Of a stretch of 64,000 nt of DNA, positions 1 through 9,150 are shown piece after piece. The number at the start of each line of letters is the position of its first letter. Within the stretch, counting starts at the first letter, position 1. The translations under genes were made by a program, and so were the position numbers. Location: NCBI GenBank assembly GCA_003134785.1, contig PLCN01000021.1:379784-443783 (forward strand), written 5' to 3'. The stretch comes from Spartobacteria bacterium. Lineage in GTDB: Bacteria; Verrucomicrobiota; Verrucomicrobiia; Chthoniobacterales; UBA10450. The notes under the pieces are model-generated. The model made no database searches, was not told the origin of the DNA, and was given only the letters and a program-made list of their open reading frames with translations.

Positions 1-2329
1 GCGTCAGATGACTGCCGTTGAAAACGCGCAGACGGATGGAGTTAAATTCGTCGTTGTACTTGCGGCAGAGACGCTCCCGCCGCGCGTCGTCTTCCCAGAT
101 CCACACTGTGAACCGCTCTTTGATCTTCTCCAGCCGGTCGCGCGCGGCTTCGGTTTCCTGCACGTTGATGACGACGGTGTCTTTCTGTCTATCGCGATCG
201 TAAACAGTCGGCGTCTTGAGATTCAGCGCGTCCTGAATCAGCTCCAGTGCCGAGTATCGCATCGTCCCCCACTCGGTTGTGTTCGCGACAGTGCCGCGCG
301 CGTTGAAGTCACCTCGGACGAACCACGTTCCGAGCGCGGCAGCATGCGAAACGCTGACGCTTTCGACGCCGATCAATGAGTTCGCGAATGCCTCTACGTC
401 GTCGGCTGGAATCCAGACTGCGCCGAGGCGCGCATCAATATCTGAAGCGGTGAGGTCCTCGGGCTGAACAGCCTCAAGGCCGGTGACGTTCTCGCGATAC
501 GCCGGATCGTTGCTAGCTGCCGCGCGAGCTTCGACGAGCTTCATGCGCACATCGCCAGAAAGGTACTGATCGTCTGTTTCCCATTCGCGTGTTTCGGGAT
601 TGCGGAAGACGAGCCCTTTCAGCTCGGGAAGAAACTCTCCGGGCGGTCTGCCGAGGAGCGCTTCCATCCGCGCGAGATCCACGCGACCAGTTTCATTGAG
701 CGAAAGAACAAGGGCATCGCGCGGTGATTCCGCCGCGCGTGCCGGCTGCAGCTGCTGGATTGTGCGTTCACGAAAGATAGCAGCCTTCGTCGCGCGCTTC
801 GTGTCTTCGTCATATTCCTCCAGTGAGCAAAGCAGCGGACAATCCGGATCACCGCGAAAGGCGCGCCGATTCGCGCTTTCGTTGATTGCGCCGAACCGCG
901 AGACGAAATGGTCGTAGAGGACGTTGAGCTGCCTGCGCGTGTCGCGCACTTCATCTTCGCCGCGATCGTCGAGCTGAGTTCGGAGAACTTCGCGAACGGC
1001 CTCGCGGACTTTGATCATTCCGCGAATGCGGCGGGCGGTTTCGTCTGGCAGATTCGCGACTGGAGTGAGCGTGCTGCCAGTACGAATGGCTATCGTGCCG
1101 TCCACGATTGTGAAGGCGTTTTCCTTTACGCTGTCAGGCGCCATGACGATTGGCGCCGATTGAAGCTGTGGTGCTTCATGCTCGGCTCTGCGGTAGATCC
1201 TTTGCGGCAGCGCAGCCACGGCCTCGGCCAGCGCGCTCGCAAGATCGCGACCGTCGGGGACCAGTGCAGGTTCGTTGCTCCGGTACATCGTGCCGGCATG
1301 CGCCATCCTTCCGAGCATCATGTGAGGATGCGCGGCGAAGTATTCGTTTATCTGAAACGCCACGCCATCGGCATTGACGTGCTCAGCAAGATTGAGCCAC
1401 GCGGGACCACTCGCTTTCTCGCCATTCGCCGGTTTCCGAAGAAACACAATGTCCGCCGTGACTTCGGTATTCGCGTTCTTCTTGAATGCGTTGTTCGGCA
1501 GCCGGATTGCGCCGACGAAATCAACCTTCTCAGCAAGGTAATCCCGCAGGCCGGAGTTGACCTTGTCGAGCGTTCCTTTCGATGTGATGAACGCGATCAA
1601 TCCACCTGGCCGAACGTGCTCGACGGTTTTGGCGAAGAAGTAGTCGTGAACCAGAAAGCTGCGGTCGTTAAACTGCGGGTCGTGCAGTTTGTAATCACCG
1701 AACGGGACGTTGGAGATCGCGAGATCGAAGGATTCGTTAGGCAAGGCAGCACTCTCGTAGCCTTGCGCGTAAATGTTCGCGTCAGGATAAAGTTGCTGTG
1801 CAATTGCGGCAGTCAGCGGATCGATTTCAATGCCGCTGAGGCGTGAGCGTGCGCTGATTTCTTCAGGCATCAGCCCGAAGAAATGTCCAATCCCGAGCGC
1901 GGGCTCGAGGATGCGCCCGCCTTCGAACCCCAGGCGATCGAGCGCTGCATAGATCGCGGAGATCACTGTCGCCGACGTGTAGTGCGCGTTGAGCGTCGTC
2001 GCGCGTGCAGCATCGTATTCAGCCGGCGTAAGCAGCGCTTTCAGTTCTTCGCCTTCGCTTCTCCATTCCGCCGGCGGCGGTGATGCGAACACCTGTGGAA
2101 TTCCGCCCCAGCCGACGTATTTCACGAGCAAGCGCTTTTCGTCGTCCGTTGCGCTGCGCTCTTCGAGCTGCAGTTGTCTAACGAGACGGATCGCCGCGAT
2201 GTTATGGCGAAACTTGTGCTTCAGTGAGCCGTCGCCGAGACGGTCCTCAGGGTCGATGCGGTAATTCCGCGGGTTTAGCTCGCGTCTTCTGGCGGGAGCA
2301 GAATGTATTTCTCCCGAATCATCTCCCAC
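1..2329 (-). CDS. N12-class adenine DNA methylase/helicase, N-terminal part (runs off left edge)
   Basis: The minus strand stays open from about 2329 to the left edge, so this is the N-terminal ~776 residues of a larger protein. It carries the early hallmark VGWGGIPQVF, then NAHYTS, the SAM-binding stretch ILEPALGIGHFFG and the catalytic N6-adenine motif NVPFG (NPPF-like). Further on come [19 protein letters not shown] and YNDEFNSIRLRVFNG, typical of the giant methylase-plus-SNF2-helicase proteins of plasmids and integrative elements; the helicase half would lie outside the window. No ATG precedes the conserved start, so a GTG near 2329, inside the upstream gene, is the likeliest start. Such proteins probably modify element DNA against host restriction. 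The family call is strong; start and exact role are inferred. Confidence 0.85.
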   Translation of the reverse strand, partial: MGDDSGEIHSAPARRRELNPRNYRIDPEDRLGDGSLKHKFRHNIAAIRLVRQLQLEERSATDDEKRLLVKYVGWGGIPQVFASPPPAEWRSEGEELKALLTPAEYDAARATTLNAHYTSATVISAIYAALDRLGFEGGRILEPALGIGHFFGLMPEEISARSRLSGIEIDPLTAAIAQQLYPDANIYAQGYESAALPNESFDLAISNVPFGDYKLHDPQFNDRSFLVHDYFFAKTVEHVRPGGLIAFITSKGTLDKVNSGLRDYLAEKVDFVGAIRLPNNAFKKNANTEVTADIVFLRKPANGEKASGPAWLNLAEHVNADGVAFQINEYFAAHPHMMLGRMAHAGTMYRSNEPALVPDGRDLASALAEAVAALPQRIYRRAEHEAPQLQSAPIVMAPDSVKENAFTIVDGTIAIRTGSTLTPVANLPDETARRIRGMIKVREAVREVLRTQLDDRGEDEVRDTRRQLNVLYDHFVSRFGAINESANRRAFRGDPDCPLLCSLEEYDEDTKRATKAAIFRERTIQQLQPARAAESPRDALVLSLNETGRVDLARMEALLGRPPGEFLPELKGLVFRNPETREWETDDQYLSGDVRMKLVEARAAASNDPAYRENVTGLEAVQPEDLTASDIDARLGAVWIPADDVEAFANSLIGVESVSVSHAAALGTWFVRGDFNARGTVANTTEWGTMRYSALELIQDALNLKTPTVYDRDRQKDTVVINVQETEAARDRLEKIKERFTVWIWEDDARRERLCRKYNDEFNSIRLRVFNGSHLT

Positions 2330-2544
2330 GCCTGGTCGTGCGCCTGCTGCGGAGTCAGCTTCTGCTCTGTTTCGAGCTGGTGGGTGAGAGCTTCCATTTC
2401 TTCCAGTGTCCTCTCCTGGGCGTCGAAGAGAGATTCCATTAACGTGCCCTTCGCCTCCAGGTCGCGAACTGTTTTCGGACGAAACTCGCGCCAATGGCGT
2501 TCGGCCATTAACCCGTATTGCGTCAGATAATTCTTCTCGCTCAT
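2275..2544 (-). CDS. TnpV-like small conserved protein
   Basis: This 89-residue, charged, mostly helical protein starts MSEKNYLTQYGLMAERHWRE and continues with LEAKGTLMESLFDAQ and a Glu-rich helix. The RHW-R core followed by L-x-x-x-G-x-L resembles the TnpV family of small proteins carried by conjugative transposons; function unknown. A longer reading from 2640 exists, but the Met at 2544 fits the homology better. Its 3' end overlaps the probable methylase start by about 55 bases, so the two are likely translationally coupled. It forms the left border of the defence cargo. The family assignment rests on pattern recognition only. Confidence 0.6.
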   Translation of the reverse strand: MSEKNYLTQYGLMAERHWREFRPKTVRDLEAKGTLMESLFDAQERTLEEMEALTHQLETEQKLTPQQAHDQAWEMIREKYILLPPEDAS

Positions 2545-2721
2545 GGCGCGGAACAAAATCAAAGAGGCTGAGTTGATCGTCGCGGTTCGCGACCTTTCCA
2601 TTGCGTTTGAGCATACACGACGTGAGAGAGTGTGAAGCAATCGTCCTAGCGGACTTGCTCTCTCACTGGTGCAGTCGACTCTCCGCAGGCGGGTCCGCTC
2701 GCCCTGAATCCAAAAAGAGAG

Positions 2722-3519
2722 TCAGCGACTATGCTGACAGAAGCGTCCGGTTGGAGTCTCGCCAATGCATCGGGCGAAATTCGCTCGAACTACGTCGGTC
2801 GCCGAGCACGATTCGGTAGCCCAGAGCTGCGCGAGTGTTGCGATAACTGAGGCCACGTTGGGAGGCTCCATAGGACCAGCAGAATCTTTGACGAACGGGC
2901 CGTCCGTCTCCGTCAAGACTCGATCGCGTGGAATGCGGCGGACGATGTCTCGACCTTTCTTTGAACTCAGCATCGCGCTATTAACCGAAAATAGGAAGCC
3001 AGCGGTTACGGCATCTTCGAGTTCGCGGAATGATCCGGAAAACCAGTGGAGTATGAGCGTCCCAGGGAATTGGTGCCCTGCGATAGCAATGACGTCGCGA
3101 GCAGCCCGGCGCGAGTGGATCGTGATAACCTTACCTCTGACCTCTGAACAACGCTCGATGATCGCCGCGAAGGCAGCGCGTTGTTTCGCATGGTCCTCCT
3201 TGTCGGGCGCGGTGTAGTCAAGACCGACTTCTCCAACGTATCGCGTCCTGTTCAGCAATGGCCACATGCTGGCCAATTCGTGCCCATGAGACCGAACGAG
3301 CTGCGGATGCAATCCGACTGCTGCACGGACAAATTTTGTCGATCCTGTTAGGGCGTCGGTGTTGGCAAAGAGTGACGGCGCATTTGTCACCGCAATCGTA
3401 TAGATACCGGCGCGCTCGCATTTATCGACGATAGTTGCAGGTGTCGGATACAAATCGATATGGCAGTGACTATCGACGTAACGACCAAGCCGGCAGTCTT
3501 GATCGTTGACGAAAGTCAC
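2722..3519 (-). CDS. qatD: QatD: TatD-like metal-dependent DNase of the Qat defence system
   Basis: This 265-residue protein is a TatD-type amidohydrolase-fold nuclease. The metal ligands are all visible: H-x-H in YVDSHCHIDLY near the N-terminus, Glu in VGEVGLDYT, His in ITIHSRRA, His in LILHWFSG and Asp in LTETDGPF. I chose the GTG whose last two bases overlap the TGA of qatC (GTGA), which starts the protein just ahead of the first metal motif. A reading from 3915 would add over 130 non-homologous residues inside qatC. It is the last of four tightly packed genes. In Qat systems QatD is the putative effector nuclease; its catalytic site looks intact here. Confidence 0.88.
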   Translation of the reverse strand: MTFVNDQDCRLGRYVDSHCHIDLYPTPATIVDKCERAGIYTIAVTNAPSLFANTDALTGSTKFVRAAVGLHPQLVRSHGHELASMWPLLNRTRYVGEVGLDYTAPDKEDHAKQRAAFAAIIERCSEVRGKVITIHSRRAARDVIAIAGHQFPGTLILHWFSGSFRELEDAVTAGFLFSVNSAMLSSKKGRDIVRRIPRDRVLTETDGPFVKDSAGPMEPPNVASVIATLAQLWATESCSATDVVRANFARCIGETPTGRFCQHSR

Positions 3520-4841
3520 GGCTCGAGAAACGCGCGGACCTCCTCCAAGCCGCGCCGGTATACACCTGCGTATTTCTGAACATCGGCAGCCGACGCGGGC
3601 AGCGGCCCCGATTTGAGTGCCTCGAACGTGTAGCGGTATGAAGGTGCGCCGCGTAATCTCCCAAGCGCCATCTGCATCGCTCGCAGGTCTTCGCCGCGTT
3701 CGCTGTTTGCAGGCGGCGGCGCTGCGATTACGTCGACGAAATACGTTTCGATATTTAAAATGCGGGCCGCCTTCAGTGATGCGCGGCGGATGAGGCAAGG
3801 CACGCAATAGCCGCAATGCTGTTTCGGATCTCCACCCACGCGGAAGCCAACGCCGGGGTGTGCACACGACATCGTTTTGGCCAAGCCGCCGCGGAGTAGC
3901 ATTGGATTGCGGCACGCATTCAGCATCTCGCCCTTGGTGCGAAAGCGGCAGGGGAGCTGCACATCAACGTCGATCCGAAGTTGAGCGAGGAGCTTTCGGT
4001 AGAGCATCACGAGATAGGGGTGTGTCGTGCGAGTGCTTGAACTGCCAGAGCGCGCCGGAGTGAGTGGAATATTCAGCGAAATCAATCCATTCTCCGGCAC
4101 CAACAGCGGTGTGCCGGGCGAACATGCAGACGCAACTATGGTGCCGAGGGCGAGGAATAGAAATGATCGCCCGCGCGTTGTCGGCTCCTGCTTTCCCTTC
4201 AGCGCCGGTGGAACAACACGAAACGCGAAATGTTCGGCAAGGTCGCCGAAGTGGTTATGCAGATAGCCGAACGATTCGTGCTGCGGGAAGCTGACGTTGC
4301 CTCCGTAGCCGTAATGCCCAACAAGCGCTGCTCGCCGGTTCGAGCCTAGCAAATCGATCGCGCCTATGAAAGAGTCTAGACCGCCTGAGAAAAGGCACAC
4401 CGCTTCTGGAAGGACTGACGCAAGCCGAGGTGTTTCAGCCTCTGGTTGACTTGGGAGACGTTGACGCCCCCGCAATTCAATCATCCACCGATCGCCCGTT
4501 AAGAATGTAAGGAGCTTGACTAGGGTCGGCCGGGCGCGCTGCCAGCGACGAAGATGCAGCACCGGCAGATGCAGCGTGAATTCTCGCGTCCAACGATCGG
4601 CACTAGCTTCTCGCGGGACAAGAAGGTCTGCGCTGTAAGTGGCGAACGCCGCGTGAAGAAGGTCGACGGCGGTATCTGTGGGATTGAGATCTCGTTCCGC
4701 CAGCGTGGCCAACACTTCTTCCCCTACGCGTCTCGGATTGCCCGTGTGCTGAACGGGAACAACTAGTATCCGCTCGTCGCTCGCTACGCGCCGGTGGAAC
4801 TCATCGTTAGGCCCGACGCGGCAAATGACGTGAAATTTCAT
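3516..4841 (-). CDS. qatC: QatC: QueC-like PP-loop protein of the Qat defence system
   Basis: This 441-residue protein resembles the 7-cyano-7-deazaguanine synthase QueC but is about twice as long. The ATP PP-loop SGGLDS is at residues 152-157, followed by VGHYGYGG. A C-terminal zinc-type cysteine cluster (CAHP, then CGYCVPC) matches the QueC zinc site. The first ~140 residues are not QueC-like and are typical of QatC. It overlaps qatB by four bases (ATGA) and qatD by four (GTGA). No other queuosine genes are nearby, which argues against a housekeeping QueC. In Qat its chemistry is thought to modify a nucleobase or a protein partner; the substrate is inferred only. Confidence 0.9.
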   Translation of the reverse strand: MKFHVICRVGPNDEFHRRVASDERILVVPVQHTGNPRRVGEEVLATLAERDLNPTDTAVDLLHAAFATYSADLLVPREASADRWTREFTLHLPVLHLRRWQRARPTLVKLLTFLTGDRWMIELRGRQRLPSQPEAETPRLASVLPEAVCLFSGGLDSFIGAIDLLGSNRRAALVGHYGYGGNVSFPQHESFGYLHNHFGDLAEHFAFRVVPPALKGKQEPTTRGRSFLFLALGTIVASACSPGTPLLVPENGLISLNIPLTPARSGSSSTRTTHPYLVMLYRKLLAQLRIDVDVQLPCRFRTKGEMLNACRNPMLLRGGLAKTMSCAHPGVGFRVGGDPKQHCGYCVPCLIRRASLKAARILNIETYFVDVIAAPPPANSERGEDLRAMQMALGRLRGAPSYRYTFEALKSGPLPASAADVQKYAGVYRRGLEEVRAFLEP

Positions 4842-5749
4842 TCGCCGGCTTCCAAGAACCCATACGCTTCCTCATAGATGCGGTCGACGATGCCCTGTCC
4901 TTCGCGCCCCTTCCAGTCGATGCGAAGAACATCGTGGCTCTGTAAATCCAGCGCAAGCGTTTCACGAACGTAATCCTTCACTTCTCGTTCGAGACGCAAT
5001 GCATCATTCGTCGTTGCGGCGCCAGTTTCGATGCATTTTCCTAAATCATCGAGCCATCGCAAATAGATCGATTGCGCAACCGAAAGAACGATCAACTCAC
5101 GAACCGCGCCTGCATCCATGGCGTCGAGGTTGTTCATCGACCCCTCCTGCAAGTCATACCTCTCGAAGAGAACGAGCAACACGTCATCTACGGCTTGACG
5201 CGCAACCGAGTCTTCGAGGAGCGCGCCATCCGGAGCAAGCGCCTCAGCGATTGCCGCGAGGATTATTTCCGCGGACTGGCCGACGACAACTGAGAGACCG
5301 AGAGCGGTAACTGCTGCCGTTGTGCCACGAGCGGCGACGTCGGTGAGGAATGCCGCCAGCCGAGCTGTCGAGCCGCGACTCGCGCCGGAAGAACTTGCCG
5401 CGCCACGAGATCCGCCGCGTGCTCGGACATAAGAGCTTCCAGCTTTCGAGAGGTTCCGCCGACCGCCGCCGCCGGCGAAACGGGTCATATTACCCTTCGC
5501 CGAATTCCAGTGGCCACTTGTTGGCCCTCGGCTTTCTCGACGCGGAGCGGTAGCAGTTAACACGAAAGGCGCGTCGCCTTCGTCATTTACAGGATCACGG
5601 TCATCGGACGGCTCTGTATTGTTATTGGTTTCGTCGTTCTCCGCTGCGGGCTCGTTCGGAACCGGCGCTGGCTCGACAGGCTGCTGCGCCCAAGGCGGCA
5701 GGAGAGGGTTACCTCCAGTTGGGCCACCGTACGAACTCGATGTGCCCAT
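4838..5749 (-). CDS. qatB: QatB: Qat defence system component of unknown activity
   Basis: This 303-residue protein begins MGTSSSYGGPTGGNPLLPPW, the Gly/Ser/Pro-rich opening I associate with QatB (MGTS...G...PL-PPW). An acidic Asn/Asp-rich linker follows (about residues 35-60), then a basic Gly/Ser/Arg-rich stretch and a helical C-terminal half with DALRLEREVKDYVRETL. No catalytic motif or membrane segment is seen. It starts two bases after the qatA stop and overlaps qatC, so all four proteins should be made from one message. Identification depends mainly on the conserved opening and on the A-B-C-D gene order. Low-complexity N-termini are poor evidence alone, but the context is unambiguous. 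Confidence 0.85.
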   Translation of the reverse strand: MGTSSSYGGPTGGNPLLPPWAQQPVEPAPVPNEPAAENDETNNNTEPSDDRDPVNDEGDAPFVLTATAPRRESRGPTSGHWNSAKGNMTRFAGGGGRRNLSKAGSSYVRARGGSRGAASSSGASRGSTARLAAFLTDVAARGTTAAVTALGLSVVVGQSAEIILAAIAEALAPDGALLEDSVARQAVDDVLLVLFERYDLQEGSMNNLDAMDAGAVRELIVLSVAQSIYLRWLDDLGKCIETGAATTNDALRLEREVKDYVRETLALDLQSHDVLRIDWKGREGQGIVDRIYEEAYGFLEAGE

Positions 5750-5751
5750 AC

Positions 5752-7719
5752 TTAATCTTTCACCGCGCCGCGCTGTCGTTTGAGTGCGTTATCCACGCCT
5801 GCAGCGAGCCGTTTGTTCGGCCCCGATTTCCAGCGTTGGAAAAGCTGCTGCATGGGGAGGTTGGCTTCGGAACCCGAACCAATGCTTTGCAGCCGCATGG
5901 GCACATTGACGGGAACACTGCTGTCGGGAATGCGACCAAACGCTGCGATCAATTGCCCCGAAAGCTCAGGGCGTGCTTTCACCCATTCGAAAAGCACAGG
6001 GAGAGAAGATCGCGTATCGGAGAGATCTTCTTCTCGTTGCACCTTATCGGTCAGCGCTTCGAAGACAGCGGCCGCCTCTGCTTCGTTTAGGTCTTTCGCT
6101 CGTTGCACTCCGAGCCGCTGTGCCGCGTCGCTTTCAGTGAGTAGTTTTTCCAGCACTTCCTGTGCTGCGGGCGTGAGGCGCTGCACGGCAACCCCAAGTG
6201 GCCCCAGAATGTCGCGGGAGAAAAAGAAGTAGGGGCGCAGGTCAATCTCCCGCAGAAAGGGCGCGCCTTTCAGCCAATCCTGCATCCATCCATCCGCGAG
6301 CCATGGCGTGATGCGCGGATCGTCCGGTTGGGTTTTCCTCGTGCTCTCGACAGGCTTACGCGCGCCCCTTCTTCGTGTAGCGAGATCTCCGTCGTTATCG
6401 TCCGAGTCCCGTGGCGCCGGGGCCGCTGAGTCGTTCGAAGATAAAAACGCTTCGGCTGCCTGAACCAGGGCGGGCCTGCCGTTCTCTTCCACCTGCATCG
6501 CAGCTAACGTTTTGAAGAATTCGGGGCGGAAATATTCGAGCAGCATCAGTTTCGCGAGAACACCCTTCTGCAGGATGATGTTGCGCGATTGCGCCATTCT
6601 GATGCGCATGAGCAGCATGTTCAGGAATCGCTTGCATTGACGCGGATTGCCGTTGAGCCCGACCGCGAGAACGCGCGACAGTTGCTCGGCTAGACTCAAA
6701 CCTTCGACCAGATCGTGAGGTAGTTCGCCGAATAGCTCCTGAGCGATGCGGCGATTGAACGTCACGTCATGAATCTGCTCCGAGTTCTTGCGCATTGCGT
6801 GAACGCGCGCTTGCTCGCATTGCTCCGACGTGAGCTGCCCAAGATTGGCGAAGAGGAGGTTGATATATGTTTCTGTCTCGGCACGGCCTAGCGGCGGGAC
6901 GCGAACCGGGAACTGCACAAGCTTTTCCAAGTAGTCTCGACCCACTTCGGCGTAATCGCCTGGCAGTTCCGGGAAGCGCCGTCGCACCGCATATTTTACC
7001 AGTCGCTCGTCCGCGCCTATCAAAAAAACGGTCTGCGGCACGAATAGGAAAAGCTTAATCGCTTCCAATGTGGCGATGATGGTGTCCGGGTTGCAGCGGT
7101 CCAGATCGTCAATGATCACAACCAGGCGTCGGATCTTTGTTTCCTTTAACAGGTCCGCGAAGTCTTTGCGGAATTCGATCACCGTCCGACGAATCTCTGC
7201 CGAATCCGCGGGCGCTTCGTGCAGGAACGTTTTGATCTTCTCGAGATCCGCCTCGCTTCCTCTATCCGCGACATGCTTCAACCAACTCATCGCGTCCATC
7301 CCGGCGGTTATCCCGAGCGCAGCCGGTCCGCCGATCGCAAAGGCGAGGGCGTGTTTGCTGGCAAAGCCCACCGTTTTCAATATATCGACGCGTTTGAAGA
7401 GCTTCTTCGCGAGTTCCTTCCCTTTCTCGGCCAGCGTTCGCTTGCCGGTGATCTCGTCTAGAATTGTTCCCATCAGCGCCGATTTGGCGTCTTCGTATCC
7501 CTCAAAAATCCAGCCGTTGAAACTGAGGCAAAGCACGTCGTCGCCCTTTTCGACCTCAATCTTGATCATCTGCAGGAGGCTCGATTTGCCGCTGCCCCAA
7601 TCTCCGAAGATGCCAATGGTGGAGGGAACAAGATGGTCGTTCGCGACGATCGTCGTCACCGCATCGACCAAATGGGAGTAGTCGAGGAGGTCCGTATTCG
7701 TTTCGTTATCAGACCACAT
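5752..7719 (-). CDS. qatA: QatA: KAP-family P-loop NTPase of the Qat defence system
   Basis: This 655-residue KAP-type STAND-like ATPase has Walker A GDWGSGKS at residues 39-46 and Walker B VVIIDDLDRC near residue 204. A short hydrophobic stretch around residues 115-140 (HALAFAIGGPAALGITAG) could be the insertion seen in KAP proteins. The C-terminal third contains an Arg/Lys/Asp-rich linker and helical repeats. KAP ATPases are thought to sense or scaffold at membranes or nucleic acid and appear in several anti-phage systems. It is the promoter-proximal gene of the four-gene operon; the 146-bp gap to the divergent RES-domain gene must contain the operon promoter. Length and order match known QatA. 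Confidence 0.9.
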   Translation of the reverse strand: MWSDNETNTDLLDYSHLVDAVTTIVANDHLVPSTIGIFGDWGSGKSSLLQMIKIEVEKGDDVLCLSFNGWIFEGYEDAKSALMGTILDEITGKRTLAEKGKELAKKLFKRVDILKTVGFASKHALAFAIGGPAALGITAGMDAMSWLKHVADRGSEADLEKIKTFLHEAPADSAEIRRTVIEFRKDFADLLKETKIRRLVVIIDDLDRCNPDTIIATLEAIKLFLFVPQTVFLIGADERLVKYAVRRRFPELPGDYAEVGRDYLEKLVQFPVRVPPLGRAETETYINLLFANLGQLTSEQCEQARVHAMRKNSEQIHDVTFNRRIAQELFGELPHDLVEGLSLAEQLSRVLAVGLNGNPRQCKRFLNMLLMRIRMAQSRNIILQKGVLAKLMLLEYFRPEFFKTLAAMQVEENGRPALVQAAEAFLSSNDSAAPAPRDSDDNDGDLATRRRGARKPVESTRKTQPDDPRITPWLADGWMQDWLKGAPFLREIDLRPYFFFSRDILGPLGVAVQRLTPAAQEVLEKLLTESDAAQRLGVQRAKDLNEAEAAAVFEALTDKVQREEDLSDTRSSLPVLFEWVKARPELSGQLIAAFGRIPDSSVPVNVPMRLQSIGSGSEANLPMQQLFQRWKSGPNKRLAAGVDNALKRQRGAVKD

Positions 7720-7865
7720 TTGATGTGAACTTAGCGCTATTCCCGGCCATCGGTCGAGCCGCGATCGGCGTTAGTCGAATCGGGCATGTGCCCGAAGAGA
7801 GTGCCTCATCGCCACCAAAGATCAGTGCTGGCGTGGCGAAGCGGAAGCAGGGAGCTTTCATTCGT
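7720..7865. promoter_or_regulatory. Divergent intergenic region between qatA and the RES-domain gene
   Basis: qatA points left and the RES-domain gene right, so this short gap must hold both promoters. A GGGAG about 10 bases before the ATG at 7866 is a credible ribosome-binding site. I could not assign clear -35/-10 boxes or an operator. An in-frame reading from 7725 crosses most of this gap but lacks family similarity. Confidence 0.4.
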
Positions 7866-9128
7866 ATGGGCCGGGCCAAAGAACTCTACATGCGCCAAAT
7901 GGAGCAAGGCTGGAGCAGCGTGGGCGAGAAATGGGTTTGTGCCAAGTGCTTCGAAGATGAGGCGATTCGCGAGTTCATAGACGAGCAGGCAATCCGGAAG
8001 CGTTGCTCCTACTGCCGCCGCTTCTCGCGCAGGGCTCTTGCCGCGCACATGGATGACGTAATCGAGTTCATCGCAGACGGGATCAACTTCGAGTACGAAG
8101 ACGCGGCAAACAGCGTTCATTGGGAGTCCGCCGAAGGCGGCTATACCCTTGCGACCATGGACTCGAGGGAGCTGCTCGAAGACATCGGTCTCGACGTTGA
8201 GAGCGACGAGCTTCGCGAAGACCTTCGGAGCGCGTTTTTCGGCTGCCCTTGGGTTCATAAAGATCCTTATGGCGATCTCTTGTGCGATGCCCTTCGTTAT
8301 AGCTGGGAATCGTTCTCCGAATTGGTGAAACACCGCACCCGATTCGTTTTCTTTCGCGTCACGACGACCGACGGCAGCATTGGTGAGAGCGAGCCATACG
8401 AATTTCTCGATTCACTGCGCCATACCGTTGACGAAACGAACTTGGTGCAGACGATCGCCCCGCGACAAACGTGGTTTCGGGCGCATCAACACCCGGCTGG
8501 GGAGACTCTGTCCGGCGCAGCCCGTCTCGGCACCCCGCCGCCGAAGTTTGCGAGCCACAATCGGATGAGCCCCGCCGGAATCTCCATGCTTTACGTCTCT
8601 GGCGATTCAGCAACCGCGCTCGAGGAAGTTCGTTCCGCGGCGGCGAGCCGGATAGCGTTTACGATCGCGGAGTTCGAGAACATTCGTCCACTGCGGATTC
8701 TCGATTTAAGCAGGATCGAAGCGGTGCCCAGCCTTTTCGACGAAGATCGGCGTCATATGCGGATGGCACTTATCTTCCTTAGCCACTTTGCGGAGGAGAT
8801 ATCGAAGCCAATCTCTGACTTCGAGAAGGCTTACGAATACGTGCCCACGCAGGTGATGACCGAATATTTCCGCCATCTGTTTCACCAGCCTCGCGAGATT
8901 CGAATCCCGTCCCTTCCGTTGCCTTTTCAGAACGCCGCAATCCCTCACCCTTCCCCTGCCACAACCTACATTGAGACCTATCTCCAGCTCGACGGCATCG
9001 CATTTCGCAGCAGCAAACGGGTCGGAGGGGTGAACTACACTCTCTTTATTGAGCCGAATATGTGCGGGGACTCCGCGACTGCGTCGGGCGTCGTGATGCT
9101 GCTTACCGGATCAGCACGGCAGCCGTGA
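7866..9128 (+). CDS. HEPN/RES N-terminal domain plus RES-domain protein (putative NAD-degrading toxin/effector)
   Basis: This 420-residue protein opens MGRAKELYMRQMEQG, a typical start for the HEPN-associated RES N-terminal domain, and has two CxxC pairs (CAKCF and CSYCRR) near residues 20-55. The C-terminal part is a RES domain: the Arg of WFRAH, the Tyr-Ser pair of MLYVSGDSATALEEVR and the following Glu are the family's catalytic-type residues. RES domains of RES-Xre toxin-antitoxin pairs degrade NAD+. No Xre antitoxin gene is adjacent, so it may act as an abortive-infection effector or a regulated partner of the divergent Qat operon. The start at 7866 is preferred over 7725 because of homology and its GGGAG site. 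The link to Qat is inference from position. Confidence 0.8.
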   Translation: MGRAKELYMRQMEQGWSSVGEKWVCAKCFEDEAIREFIDEQAIRKRCSYCRRFSRRALAAHMDDVIEFIADGINFEYEDAANSVHWESAEGGYTLATMDSRELLEDIGLDVESDELREDLRSAFFGCPWVHKDPYGDLLCDALRYSWESFSELVKHRTRFVFFRVTTTDGSIGESEPYEFLDSLRHTVDETNLVQTIAPRQTWFRAHQHPAGETLSGAARLGTPPPKFASHNRMSPAGISMLYVSGDSATALEEVRSAAASRIAFTIAEFENIRPLRILDLSRIEAVPSLFDEDRRHMRMALIFLSHFAEEISKPISDFEKAYEYVPTQVMTEYFRHLFHQPREIRIPSLPLPFQNAAIPHPSPATTYIETYLQLDGIAFRSSKRVGGVNYTLFIEPNMCGDSATASGVVMLLTGSARQP

Positions 9129-9150
9129 ATGCCCGTTGCCGGCTTTTACG

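Noticed and set aside
908-1846. 312-residue plus-strand ORF
   Set aside because: It is antisense to the methylase frame, which shows clear motifs, and has no family features; high-GC shadow.
3520-3915. N-terminal extension of qatD
   Set aside because: It lies inside qatC in another frame and has no TatD similarity; the GTG overlapping the qatC stop is the better start.
3516-4841. Housekeeping QueC for queuosine synthesis
   Set aside because: Twice the usual length, and the neighbours are KAP ATPase, QatB and TatD rather than queuosine genes.
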